Source: an uncultured Pseudogracilibacillus sp.
GTDB lineage: Bacteria > Bacillota > Bacilli > Bacillales > Amphibacillaceae
Direction of reading: 5' to 3'
DNA length: 32,211 nucleotides
Assembly: GCA_937974845.1 (NCBI GenBank)
Contig: CALJVC010000078.1
Location: 1 to 32,211, forward strand
Shown: in pieces, positions 14,883 through 23,174 of the stretch
How positions within the stretch are numbered: position 1 is the stretch's first letter
Layout of the letters: every line of letters starts with the position of its first letter
Program-made: the position numbers and the translations under genes
The notes under the pieces: generated by a model
Seen by the model: only the letters and a program-made list of their open reading frames with translations
Databases searched by the model: none
What the model was told of the DNA's origin: nothing

Positions 14883-15569
14883 ATGGAAGAAGTCGTCTTA
14901 ATAGTCGAAGATGATTCGATGATTCGTAATTTACTATCGTTATATATTTCAAAACAATCCTATAAAGTATTAGAAGCTGCAGATGGCGAAGAAGCTATGC
15001 AGCTTTTTTTACAACATACACCGAACGTAGTCATCTTAGATCTCATGCTCCCAAAGGTAAGTGGGGAAAGTTTTTGCCGTTGGGTGAGAGAGGATCTTGG
15101 GAATGAGGACGTCTCAATTATTATGCTTTCGGCAAAGGGACAAATTGAAGATCGAATTGCTGGACTCTCCCTTGGGGCGGATCTTTATTTAACGAAACCC
15201 TTTCATCCGGAAGAAGTAGTTGCCTATATAGAGACGAGTCTGCGTCGGAGAAAATCGGTGAGAAAAAAACTTGTTTCCCATGATATCACATTATGGATCG
15301 AGGAAAGGGAAGTCTATGTTAGAGAGAAAGCAATTTATTTAACCCGTCATGAATTTGACCTGCTTTATTACTTAATGCGACATGCAAATATCGTCTGTAC
15401 CCGGGAGCAGTTAGTTCGCAATTTATATAGTTATGATGAGCAGGATATTTTAGACCGGACAATTGATGCCCATATAAAAAAGTTAAGGGAGAAAATTGAA
15501 GATGAACCGTCAAAGCCAAAGCGAATCCAAACAGTGCGGGGAATGGGGTATAAATTTGTTTCTGCGTAA
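14883..15569 (+). CDS. OmpR-family response regulator
   Basis: The 228-residue product has a receiver domain (1-115) and an OmpR-type winged helix (130-228). The phosphoacceptor is Asp53 in VVILDLMLP, the acidic pair is EDD (9-11) and the conserved Lys is in LYLTKPF. The DNA-binding part ends in RTIDAHIKKLREK and TVRGMGYKF. ATG 14883 is preferred over GTG 14874 because GAGGTG (14871-14876) is placed for it. It is the cognate partner of the following kinase. Placement behind ccdA and a thioredoxin suggests it senses or controls thiol-redox or respiratory state, as ResD does near resABC; this is inference. Confidence 0.92.
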   Translation: MEEVVLIVEDDSMIRNLLSLYISKQSYKVLEAADGEEAMQLFLQHTPNVVILDLMLPKVSGESFCRWVREDLGNEDVSIIMLSAKGQIEDRIAGLSLGADLYLTKPFHPEEVVAYIETSLRRRKSVRKKLVSHDITLWIEEREVYVREKAIYLTRHEFDLLYYLMRHANIVCTREQLVRNLYSYDEQDILDRTIDAHIKKLREKIEDEPSKPKRIQTVRGMGYKFVSA

Positions 15570-16650
15570 GCTACTTGATGCCTGTATACCTAAAGGGTTT
15601 TTATGGAAATTAACTTTAGTAAATAGTGTGGTAATCGCTTTATCGATGGGTCTTACTGGATGGGCAATTTACGAAACAGCTTGTCAGTTAGTCGGTGAAA
15701 TGGGGAGTACTTCATCGAAGGGTCATCTTCATTTCAATGCTACATTATTTCAGTATTTTATTCTTTTTACATTGTTAGGTATTTTAATTAGTTCAGCCAT
15801 GCACTTTTATTTAACGAAAAAAATTATTGCCCCGGTCAGGGAATTAATTCAATCGACGAAAATATTGAAAACGGGAGTTTATCCGGAACCGTTAACACCA
15901 CAAGGCTCTGGGGAAATTGCTGAGCTAGTCCTGCAATATAATGAGTTGATTAAACGGCTAAAAAACAAGGATGAAGAAAGACAAAAGTTGCTTGAAGATA
16001 TTTCGCATGAACTTCGCACCCCAACTTCTAATATAAAGGGCTATTTGTATGCCTTAAAGGAGGGGGATATAACCGGCGATCGAGAGCTCTTTCAATCTTT
16101 GCACGATCAGGCAGAGCAGCTGACGGGTTTGATAGAGCAAATAGACTATGTGCAAACTTGGGCGGTGAAGGAAGTTTCTTACGATGATAGGGAATGGATA
16201 GATAGTCGAAGCTTGGTGGAGGATTGTTTGCGGCTCTTTGCTTGGAGATTACAGGAGGAAAAGGTTCCGGTTGACCTGAGGGTTGAAGAGGTTCCTTTAT
16301 ATGTACATATTAATGGCTTGCACCAAGTCCTTTCGAATATAATCGACAATGCTTTACGTTATCGAGTGGGATCTGAAGGAATAAAAATTACAGGTAAAAA
16401 AGAGGCTGCTCGGTATATTTTTTCTATTCAAGGTGAAGGCGAGCCTATTCCAGCAGAGGAGCAAGCTAGAGTTTTTGATCGTTTTTATCGGGTTGAGCAA
16501 TCTAGGAATCGGGATACTGGTGGCTCAGGATTAGGTCTAGCTATTGCCAAGGAAATCGTTTCTGCCCATCAAGGGGAACTCTCCTTACAATCTGACGGTC
16601 ATCTACACAATTTCCTTATTACACTCCCCCTTGAGACAAAATCGGAATAA
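15502..16650 (+). CDS. HAMP-containing sensor histidine kinase
   Basis: The product is about 382 residues: two membrane helices (near 36-58 and 82-105), a short extracytoplasmic loop, a HAMP linker, the H box SHELRTP (His about 169) and the HATPase domain. N box NIIDNALRY and GGSGLGLAIA are present. The usual DxGxG block reads GEGEPIP, lacking the Asp, so nucleotide binding may be unusual. ATG 15502 has AAGGGAG upstream and overlaps the regulator by 68 bases. TTG 15556, with GGGG 7 bases before it, is an equally plausible start that overlaps by only 14. The extracytoplasmic loop is only about 23 residues, too small for a large ligand domain, so it may sense through the membrane or through a partner such as the 7-TM protein. 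Confidence 0.88.
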   Translation: MNRQSQSESKQCGEWGINLFLRKLLDACIPKGFLWKLTLVNSVVIALSMGLTGWAIYETACQLVGEMGSTSSKGHLHFNATLFQYFILFTLLGILISSAMHFYLTKKIIAPVRELIQSTKILKTGVYPEPLTPQGSGEIAELVLQYNELIKRLKNKDEERQKLLEDISHELRTPTSNIKGYLYALKEGDITGDRELFQSLHDQAEQLTGLIEQIDYVQTWAVKEVSYDDREWIDSRSLVEDCLRLFAWRLQEEKVPVDLRVEEVPLYVHINGLHQVLSNIIDNALRYRVGSEGIKITGKKEAARYIFSIQGEGEPIPAEEQARVFDRFYRVEQSRNRDTGGSGLGLAIAKEIVSAHQGELSLQSDGHLHNFLITLPLETKSE

Positions 16651-16657
16651 AAACGGA

Positions 16658-16697
16658 TAAGGAGCTTGTTTAGGAAGCAAGCTCCTTATTATTATTA
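16658..16697. terminator. bidirectional terminator
   Basis: TAAGGAGCTTG (16658-16668) pairs perfectly with CAAGCTCCTTA (16678-16688) around a 9-base loop, with TTATTATTATTT after it. It lies between the kinase gene and the converging hydrolase gene and can serve both. Confidence 0.8.
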
Positions 16698-16698
16698 T

Positions 16699-17745
16699 TT
16701 ATAGATTAGGTTGGAAAAAGGATTGTACTAAATCATCGGAAACTTCTTCTAGTGTTTGAAAGCGATAGGATGGTTGTCGGTCTTTATCAATTAAAACGGA
16801 ACGCGCACCTTCGTAAAAGTCATCGATGGCAAGAAATCTTTGAGAAACCGAAATATCTTGGGTTAAGCATTGGTCCATCGTCTTCCCTTCAGCCCACCGA
16901 AGGAGCTCTAAGGTAACCTTTAACGAGATTGGTGATAAAGATGTAAGAAGCTTCTTTGTCTCTTGGGCAAAGCTTGAATCGTCTTGGTCTAAAGAGTCGA
17001 TAATTTGTTCTACCGTGTCGTATTGGAAGTGTTCATTAATCTTTTCTTCGTAGCGTTGCAGTAGGCTTTCTTTTTTCACGTCTTTTTGATAGTTATCTAG
17101 TAAATTATGCATTGTTTCCTCGACATCTTCTTCTTTCCAGTTTGTCTTTTCTAAGGTTTGTAAAAAAGCGTCTAAATCTTCGCTAGGAATATAGTAATTA
17201 GCCGTTTGCATATATAAGACGTCACTGGCTTCGAAGGTTTTTGCAGTTAAAGCGATGTAGCGACCGATATATCCAGGGGCTTGGTTTAAAAAGTAACTCG
17301 CCCCGACATCAGGATAGAAACTAATATGCATTTCTGGCATGGCCCATTTCGTCCGCTCTGTAACAATTTTATATTCAGCACCGTAAGTCAGACCAACGCC
17401 TCCTCCCATGACGATACCATCGAGATTAGCGACGATTGGTTTTGGATAGGAATAGATCATTCCATCTAATTCATACTCTTCTATAAAGAAACGACCGGCT
17501 TCCTCCATATTTTCTCCATTCATTTTTGCTTCGTAGAGTGCCTTAATATCGCCCCCAGCACAGAAAGCCCTTTCATTCGTGCTAGAAAATAAAATTAATC
17601 GAACATCGTCGTCTTCCTTCATTGCTTCTAAGCTAGCCTTGATTTCCCGAACCATCGATATATTTAAGGCATTTAAAGCTTTTGGTCGATTTAATAGGAT
17701 AGTAGCTAGGCCTCGATCGTTCTTCTTTACGATTACTTCGCTCAA
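16699..17745 (-). CDS. 3-hydroxyisobutyryl-CoA hydrolase (crotonase fold)
   Basis: The 348-residue product is longer than ordinary enoyl-CoA hydratases (about 260), as expected for HIBYL-CoA hydrolases. Blocks present are LNRPKALNALN, FCAGGDIKALYE (oxyanion hole), LDGIVMGGGVGLT and MPEMHISFYPDVGASYF, which holds the catalytic Glu and Asp. The C-terminal extension has the DKDR...LEEVSDD pattern. The enzyme releases free 3-hydroxyisobutyrate in valine breakdown. TTG 17745 is preferred over GTG 17754 because GGGAG lies 8 bases before it and directly abuts the GTG. No other valine pathway genes are adjacent. Confidence 0.88.
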   Translation of the reverse strand: MSEVIVKKNDRGLATILLNRPKALNALNISMVREIKASLEAMKEDDDVRLILFSSTNERAFCAGGDIKALYEAKMNGENMEEAGRFFIEEYELDGMIYSYPKPIVANLDGIVMGGGVGLTYGAEYKIVTERTKWAMPEMHISFYPDVGASYFLNQAPGYIGRYIALTAKTFEASDVLYMQTANYYIPSEDLDAFLQTLEKTNWKEEDVEETMHNLLDNYQKDVKKESLLQRYEEKINEHFQYDTVEQIIDSLDQDDSSFAQETKKLLTSLSPISLKVTLELLRWAEGKTMDQCLTQDISVSQRFLAIDDFYEGARSVLIDKDRQPSYRFQTLEEVSDDLVQSFFQPNL

Positions 17746-17754
17746 TCGAATCAC

Positions 17755-18133
17755 TCCCTTTGCAATAATAGTCGTTAATGTAAGTGTAGCACATTTTGGT
17801 TAGAAATGTTTTTTAAAGAAAGGTGGATAATCTTTCAAAGAAAATTGCAAAAGGATAACAAAGGGGGGCTTATGTTTCATTTCCGTTACAGCCTTGTCAT
17901 ATATAAGCCTGCTTAAAAAGTTTGTCAAGACGGAATAAGCACCAAAACTAGGTAGTTTAAAAGTAGATTTCCAGTTTTATAGTTTTGCTCGAAAAGAAAA
18001 TCCTATAATGATAAACTTTCTCCGCCCTCAAAAGTTTTTTGTAAAAAATGTTATTTTATGGTCGAAGTATTACAAAAATTAGGTGGTATGATGGAAAGGA
18101 AGAAACGAAAGAAAGTATAAAGGAGAGAAAGAA
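17755..18133. other. intergenic region, 379 bp, divergent promoter region
   Basis: It separates the minus-strand hydrolase from the plus-strand CAP protein. TATAAT at 18004-18009 and TATGAT at 18087-18092 are possible -10 elements for the CAP gene, but neither has a good -35. AAAGGAGAG just before 18134 is the ribosome binding site. I see no ORF or clear structured RNA. Confidence 0.4.
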
Positions 18134-19015
18134 ATGTTTAAACGATTTACATCGTTCATTGCTATAGTATTAGCATTCGTTGTTGTTCTAGGATTTAATG
18201 GAGGCGTAGCAAAGGCAGCAAGTTACGAAGGAAAAACTGAAGCGAAGCAGTCAGTTTATAGGTATACTATCAATATAGATAAAGGGTTTTTCCATTTTTA
18301 TGAAAGGTTACTTAACCGGTGGAACCTAGAGTTAAAATCGGTCGATCGTACCGAACAAAGCTATGGAAAGAAAAAGCACAAGTTTACGAATCATCAATTT
18401 GCTAACCCAGTTTGGAAACAACCAGTTGAAGAAAATCCCGTAAACAAAGGGGAAAAACCGTCGAAAGAGGCAGAGGTTACGAAGGAAGAAGCATCTACTC
18501 CGACGATCAAGAAGGAGCAGGAGCCAAAGAAAGAACAGGAGCCAAGTTCAGCAACGGAAAATAAAGAACCGGTTGTAAAAGAAGAAACTCCGTCAGTTAA
18601 AGAGGAATCAAAATTACCTCAGGAAGCTGAGGCAGTACTTAATACTTTCGAAAGAGAAATGTTTGCTTTAACGAATGAAGAGCGTATTAAACATGGTTTA
18701 CCAGCCTTCGAATTAGAAGTAGACGTTAGCCGTGTAGCCCGTGAAAAATCGAAAGATATGGCGCAGAACCATTATTTTTCCCATACGAGTCCTACCTACG
18801 GTTCCCCCTTTGATATGATGCGTTCCTTTGGGATTACCTATCGTAGCGCGGGAGAAAATATTGCGATGGGTCAGCGTACACCGGAAGAAGTCGTTACAGC
18901 TTGGATGAATAGTCCGGGTCACCGTGCCAATATTTTAAATCCTAACTTTACCCATCTTGGAGTAGGTTTTGTCCAAGAAGGTTACTATTGGACCCAACAA
19001 TTTATCGGTAAATAA
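18134..19015 (+). CDS. secreted CAP-domain (SCP/YkwD-like) protein
   Basis: The 293-residue product has a signal peptide (1-29, cleavage likely after AKA) and a short basic region. A low-complexity Glu/Lys/Pro linker follows (about 95-165, repeated KKEQEP). The C-terminal CAP domain (about 170-293) has HYFSHTSPTYG, AGENIAMG, MNSPGHRANIL and HLGVGFV, including the usual His and Glu residues. Bacillus CAP proteins of this type are extracellular or spore-associated with unclear activity. The charged linker probably spans or holds to the cell wall. The gene is monocistronic with its own terminator. Confidence 0.88.
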   Translation: MFKRFTSFIAIVLAFVVVLGFNGGVAKAASYEGKTEAKQSVYRYTINIDKGFFHFYERLLNRWNLELKSVDRTEQSYGKKKHKFTNHQFANPVWKQPVEENPVNKGEKPSKEAEVTKEEASTPTIKKEQEPKKEQEPSSATENKEPVVKEETPSVKEESKLPQEAEAVLNTFEREMFALTNEERIKHGLPAFELEVDVSRVAREKSKDMAQNHYFSHTSPTYGSPFDMMRSFGITYRSAGENIAMGQRTPEEVVTAWMNSPGHRANILNPNFTHLGVGFVQEGYYWTQQFIGK

Positions 19016-19021
19016 CTAATT

Positions 19022-19064
19022 ACATCGGATGGAAAGAGGAATCTCTATTCATCCGATGTTTTTA
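19022..19064 (+). terminator. terminator of the CAP-domain gene
   Basis: ACATCGGATG (19022-19031) pairs perfectly with CATCCGATGT (19050-19059), followed by a T run. Confidence 0.85.
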
Positions 19065-19188
19065 TATTTAGCACCTATTATTTTTAAAAAAAGTTGTCGC
19101 TTCTTTCACAAATATCGGTGGTATTTCTGAAACAATTATTGTAGGATTTATAATAAGTAAGTTATTTAGCAAGAAAGGATTGAAGTAC

Positions 19189-20172
19189 ATGAAAAAGAGA
19201 AGAGCGGTGGCCCTAATTATTGCAATTGTACTGATTATTAGTTCGCTTGCACTGAAATTTACGACCTCTATTGCGTCAGGAGTTTTCGATGAATTGTTTA
19301 AAATGGATTCGATTTATGTAGAAGAAAAAATCCTTAGGGAAGGTAGCTTGACGGAAAAAATCGTCGTTATAAATTTAGAAGGCATTATTATGGGTGGAAA
19401 AAATAATTTAATTAATGATGGTTATAATCATGAAGTGCTCTTAGATCAATTAAGAGAAGCTTTTACGAATGATACGGTCGACGCTATTATATTACATATC
19501 GATTCGCCGGGTGGTTCTGTATATGAAACGGCTCAAATCCATCGTCTCATTGTAGAACATAAGGAAAAATACGGCAAGCCCTTTTACGTATCGATGGGTT
19601 CAATGGCCACCTCTGGCGGATACTATGTAGCGGCACCAGCGGATAAAATTTATGCTGATAATTCAACGCTTACGGGCTCGATTGGTGTTATTTTGGAAAA
19701 TATAAACTATGCCGAGTTTGCTGAAAAACATGGAGTGAAGTGGAATACAATTACGAGCGGAAAGCATAAGGATATTATGTCGCCTAGTCGGGAGATGACT
19801 AAAGAAGAAAGGGATATTCTCCAGTCGATGATCGATGAAATGTACGATGAGTTTGTCCAAGTAATTGTCGACGGGCGTGGGTTAGATGAAGCCACTGTTC
19901 GAAAAGTAGGCGACGGGAGAATTTATACTGGAAAACAAGCGAAGAAAATCGATTTAGTCGATGAAGTGGGATCCCTAGAAGATGCGATTGACGGATTAAT
20001 TGCCGATCATGCATTAGATAATCCAATGGTTGTAGAATATACACAGGAGCTTGGATTTTTTGATTTACTAGCCCCTGGATTCCAAAGCCTTTTTGCTAAA
20101 AACGAAGAGATCTCTTGGCTTCGTAGTTTATTGCTCGAATCAGATCAACCACGGGCATTATATATGTATTAA
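19189..20172 (+). CDS. sppA: signal peptide peptidase SppA
   Basis: The 327-residue product is a membrane-anchored S49 serine protease of the short, single-domain Bacillus type. It has an N-terminal helix at about 5-25. The catalytic dyad is Ser142 in SMATSGGYYV and Lys194 in GKHKDIMSP, 52 residues apart as in B. subtilis SppA. TLTGSIGVI and GRIYTGKQAKK are further family blocks. It degrades leftover signal peptides in the membrane. ATG 19189 has AAAGGA at 19174-19179; TTG 19180 overlaps that site. A yteJ-like RDD protein follows after 19 bases, matching the B. subtilis order. Confidence 0.93.
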   Translation: MKKRRAVALIIAIVLIISSLALKFTTSIASGVFDELFKMDSIYVEEKILREGSLTEKIVVINLEGIIMGGKNNLINDGYNHEVLLDQLREAFTNDTVDAIILHIDSPGGSVYETAQIHRLIVEHKEKYGKPFYVSMGSMATSGGYYVAAPADKIYADNSTLTGSIGVILENINYAEFAEKHGVKWNTITSGKHKDIMSPSREMTKEERDILQSMIDEMYDEFVQVIVDGRGLDEATVRKVGDGRIYTGKQAKKIDLVDEVGSLEDAIDGLIADHALDNPMVVEYTQELGFFDLLAPGFQSLFAKNEEISWLRSLLLESDQPRALYMY

Positions 20173-20191
20173 TTAGGAGGGAGGCTTTGGA

Positions 20192-20713
20192 ATGACTTAT
20201 GAGAAAGAATTAGTAGTTGCTGATGAAAGCATACATGAGACATCTTCTACTGAACATTCGGTTACGACAGAACCGGAGTCAAGGAAGCTACCGGAAGAAA
20301 AACGAGCAGGTTTTTGGATACGATTGGTTGCGTATATAATAGATGTCATTGTGATATCGAGCATCAATACCCTTCTCCTTAGCCCTGCTTTACTCCTTTA
20401 CGGTGAGGAAACGTTACAGATTGGCTTCTGGACAATTAATGGGCTGCTCGCACTTCTCATATATTATTTATACTTTGCCCTTATGACGAAGCTGTTTCAG
20501 CAGACCCTGGGCAAAATGATCTTAGGGATCAAAGTAATGCAAATGGAAGAAGAGTCCTTGAGCTGGCGTGATGTGTTTTACCGAGAGGTTGTAGGACGGA
20601 TTTTACACAATGTATTTTTCTTACTTAAGTTAATGTATTTGTCCATTGCTTTTTCTGATGAAAAACGAGGCGTACATGATATGATTGGAAATACGAAAGT
20701 GGTATATGTATAA
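20192..20713 (+). CDS. yteJ: RDD-family membrane protein (YteJ-like)
   Basis: The 173-residue product has a polar, acidic head (1-40) followed by an RDD domain with three or four helices. The family Arg and Asp residues are visible in GFWIRLVAYIIDVIVI, and TLGKMILGIKVM and EKRGVHDMIGNTKVV are typical later blocks. RDD proteins have no firm biochemical role; some are proposed ion antiporters or SppA regulators. It is translationally close to sppA and probably its partner. GGAGGGAGG lies upstream of ATG 20192. Confidence 0.88.
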   Translation: MTYEKELVVADESIHETSSTEHSVTTEPESRKLPEEKRAGFWIRLVAYIIDVIVISSINTLLLSPALLLYGEETLQIGFWTINGLLALLIYYLYFALMTKLFQQTLGKMILGIKVMQMEEESLSWRDVFYREVVGRILHNVFFLLKLMYLSIAFSDEKRGVHDMIGNTKVVYV

Positions 20714-20731
20714 AGGATAAGGTGATGCTCG

Positions 20732-21400
20732 TTGTGTGGACGATTTACTTTGTTGGGAGAACCAGAAAAAATTCGGAAGCGATTTGCTATCGATTATGTA
20801 GCAGAACCAATTGAAGAACGTTACAACATAGCACCGACTCAACGGGTCTTTGTCATTATTTTCGACGGTAAGAAGCGACGCGGTGGATACCTACAGTGGG
20901 GATTAATTCCCTCATGGGTAAAGGACTCGAGCTTTGCAAGCAATTTAATTAATGCTCGAGTAGAAACTGCCCACGAAAAACCAAGCTTTCGCTCTTTACT
21001 TGTTCGTAAGCGATGTTTAATTATTGCAGATAGTTTTTATGAATGGCAAACTAATAAAGGTAAAGATAAAAAGGTTCACCGTATACAAGTGGACCAAGAG
21101 CGTCTTTTTGCTTTTGCTGGCCTGTGGGATAAGTGGGATAAGGGAGGAAAACCTCTTTTTACTTGTACGATGTTAACGAAGGAGGCAAACGATTTTATGC
21201 GTCCAATCCATCATCGGATGCCGATTATATTGCCGAAAGATAAAGAAGATGAGTGGTTGCGTCGTCCTTTCCGAGAACCATTAGAGGCGCAAAGGTTTCT
21301 AACATCTTTAGAAATTCCTCAGCTAACTTCCTATGAGGTCAGTAGTTATGTAAACTATCCACAACATGACGATGAAACCTGTATTCAACCGATAGGCTGA
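20732..21400 (+). CDS. yedK: YedK/HMCES-type abasic-site protein (SRAP domain)
   Basis: The 222-residue SRAP-domain protein begins MCGRFTL, so after methionine removal Cys2 becomes the N-terminal nucleophile that crosslinks to abasic sites in single-stranded DNA. Other family blocks are RYNIAPTQRV, WGLIPSW, NARVET, CLIIADSFYEW and HHRMPIIL. TTG 20732 is the only start that places the cysteine at position 2. A weak GGTGAT lies upstream, so translation may be modest. It is 18 bases after yteJ and 15 before the phosphatase, so it sits inside a longer transcript. Confidence 0.92.
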   Translation: MCGRFTLLGEPEKIRKRFAIDYVAEPIEERYNIAPTQRVFVIIFDGKKRRGGYLQWGLIPSWVKDSSFASNLINARVETAHEKPSFRSLLVRKRCLIIADSFYEWQTNKGKDKKVHRIQVDQERLFAFAGLWDKWDKGGKPLFTCTMLTKEANDFMRPIHHRMPIILPKDKEDEWLRRPFREPLEAQRFLTSLEIPQLTSYEVSSYVNYPQHDDETCIQPIG

Positions 21401-21415
21401 GAAAGGAGGGATAGC

Positions 21416-21892
21416 GTGATTAAGGTGTTATTTGTTTGTTTAGGAAACATATGCCGTTCACCGATGGCGGAAGCGGTTTTTCGTGATAAGATAAAGAAGG
21501 CGAACTTAACAGATCAAATTACGGTCGATTCCGCAGGCACGTCGAATTGGCATGAAGGGAAAGCTCCTCATGAAGGAACGAGGGATAAGTTAGACGAGCT
21601 AGGGATATCCTACGAGGGGATGAAAGCACGCCAAGTAAAGGTGGAAGATTTTTCACATTTCGATTATATTATTGCAATGGATAATCAAAATATAGCTGAT
21701 CTACATTCAATCGAAGCAAAAAATGACGGAGTTGTTTTACGTAAATTAATGGATTTCGTTGAAAATCCTAAGGAGACTGAAGTCCCGGATCCTTACTATA
21801 CAGGGGATTTCGATTATACATACGAATTAGTCGACGAAGCAACAGAGAAACTATTACAATATATAGTAGAAGAACATCAATTGAAAGGATAG
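21416..21892 (+). CDS. yfkJ: low-molecular-weight protein-tyrosine phosphatase (YfkJ-like)
   Basis: The 158-residue product has the LMW-PTP P-loop VCLGNICRS (Cys8, Arg14) near the N-terminus and the general acid Asp in VPDPYY. The length and layout match YfkJ of B. subtilis, which is linked to stress resistance. GTG 21416 is used, with AAAGGAGGG upstream. The YtxH-like and YihY-like genes follow at 10 and 59 bases, the same order as yfkJ-yfkI-yfkH in B. subtilis. Its targets are unknown here. Confidence 0.92.
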   Translation: MIKVLFVCLGNICRSPMAEAVFRDKIKKANLTDQITVDSAGTSNWHEGKAPHEGTRDKLDELGISYEGMKARQVKVEDFSHFDYIIAMDNQNIADLHSIEAKNDGVVLRKLMDFVENPKETEVPDPYYTGDFDYTYELVDEATEKLLQYIVEEHQLKG

Positions 21893-21902
21893 GGGAGCGA
21901 AC

Positions 21903-22178
21903 ATGAACGGAAAAAGAAAATTTTGGTCTAGCATCGTTGCAGGTGCGGTCACTGGTGGATTATTAAGTCTATTAAATAAAGAAGCGAGAAACTATGGTAA
22001 AAACCTAGTGGAAAAGACGGGAAGAACAGTAACCTATTTTGCTAAAAATCCACAAGAAACGGTGGAGTTAGCAAAAGGCGCAGTAGAAATGGTATCTTCC
22101 TTTGTAGATCGCAATTCCAAAAATGCCCTCAATGCTATTGAACAAGTAGAGCAAACGGTATCTCGTTTTAAAAAGTAA
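21903..22178 (+). CDS. yfkI: YtxH-like small protein (YfkI position)
   Basis: The 91-residue product has a short Gly/Ala-rich membrane segment at about 10-26 (VAGAVTGGLLSLL), followed by a long amphipathic, probably helical charged region. This is the general architecture of YtxH-type general-stress proteins. It has no catalytic motifs. AGGGGAGCG precedes ATG 21903. It lies between yfkJ-like and yfkH-like genes, as yfkI does, so the symbol rests mainly on position. Confidence 0.7.
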   Translation: MNGKRKFWSSIVAGAVTGGLLSLLNKEARNYGKNLVEKTGRTVTYFAKNPQETVELAKGAVEMVSSFVDRNSKNALNAIEQVEQTVSRFKK

Positions 22179-22237
22179 CATTCTTTGAAAGAAAAAATAA
22201 GCGAAGGTGCAGAGAAATAAGAGAGTAGGCATGAAAG

Positions 22238-23068
22238 ATGGATAATGTAATACAATTTTTTAAACAGTTTGTTGAACGTTTTAAAGAAGCGGAAGTTCCT
22301 GGCCTATCTGCACAGTTAGCTTATTTTTTCTTATTGTCTATTTTTCCATTGCTCTTATTCATCGTGACGCTCATTGGTTATTTCCCATTAGACGATCGGA
22401 TGATAATCGATATATTAGCTGATTATTTACCAGACGATGTAGTTCTGATGATTGACCAGAACTTAACCCAAATATTAAATAACCGAAGCGGTAGTATTTT
22501 ATCGATTAGTATTTTAGGTACCTTATGGTCGGCCTCTAATGGTTTCAATGCGATTACCAAATCTTTTAATAAAGCCTATCAGGTAGAGACGAAACGGAAC
22601 TTTATCCTTGGTCGTTTAATTGCTATTGGCTTAATGTTGACGATTGTGTTTGCCATTCTTTTAGCCCTGCTTTTACCGGTCTTTGGAAAAGTCTTAATGG
22701 ATTTTCTTTCTTTGTATATCCCTTTACCAGAAGGTTTTTTAAAGTCCTGGAATACGTTACGTTGGGTTAGTTCTTCCATCACTTTTTTCATCGTTTTTTA
22801 CTTACTGTATAAATTAGCGCCAAATAAAAAATTCACCGAGCATTACGCCCTATGGGGGACGTTATTTGCCACCTTTTCTTGGCAAATTACTTCTTATGCA
22901 TTTTCATATTATGTAGAAACGTTAGGCAATTTTTCAATAACTTATGGAAGCTTAGGGACGGTTATTGTGTTAATGATTTGGTTTTATTTATCTGGTATTA
23001 TTATTACGACCGGTGGCGTTATCAATGCTGTAGTAACGGAAAGAAAAAAACAAAAACATCAAGAATGA
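22238..23068 (+). CDS. yfkH: YihY/BrkB-family membrane protein (YfkH-like)
   Basis: The 276-residue integral membrane protein has six helices. The family opening is present: FKEAEVPGLSAQLAYFFLLS, then IFPLLLF. Later blocks are GTLWSASNGFNAITKSFNKAY and YGSLGTVIVLMIWFY. The family was once called RNase BN but has no nuclease activity; a transport or envelope role is suspected. ATG 22238 lies behind GAGAGTAGG. A terminator follows its stop, closing the sppA-to-yfkH stretch. Confidence 0.9.
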   Translation: MDNVIQFFKQFVERFKEAEVPGLSAQLAYFFLLSIFPLLLFIVTLIGYFPLDDRMIIDILADYLPDDVVLMIDQNLTQILNNRSGSILSISILGTLWSASNGFNAITKSFNKAYQVETKRNFILGRLIAIGLMLTIVFAILLALLLPVFGKVLMDFLSLYIPLPEGFLKSWNTLRWVSSSITFFIVFYLLYKLAPNKKFTEHYALWGTLFATFSWQITSYAFSYYVETLGNFSITYGSLGTVIVLMIWFYLSGIIITTGGVINAVVTERKKQKHQE

Positions 23069-23073
23069 ATGAT

Positions 23074-23106
23074 AAGCTGGATTCGACAAGAACCAGCTTT
23101 TTTTAT
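23074..23106 (+). terminator. terminator after the YihY-family gene
   Basis: AAGCTGG (23074-23080) pairs with CCAGCTT (23093-23099), followed by a run of T residues. Confidence 0.8.
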
Positions 23107-23174
23107 CCTCCTTTTTCTTCTCATCGCATAAAAAATTAACGGGAACGAATAATAAGGAAAAAGGAGTGAGAACA

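Noticed and set aside
22852..23139. 95-codon ORF at the end of the YihY-family gene
   Set aside because: It is a shifted frame across the gene's end and terminator, with Trp/Tyr-rich composition typical of an out-of-frame membrane gene.
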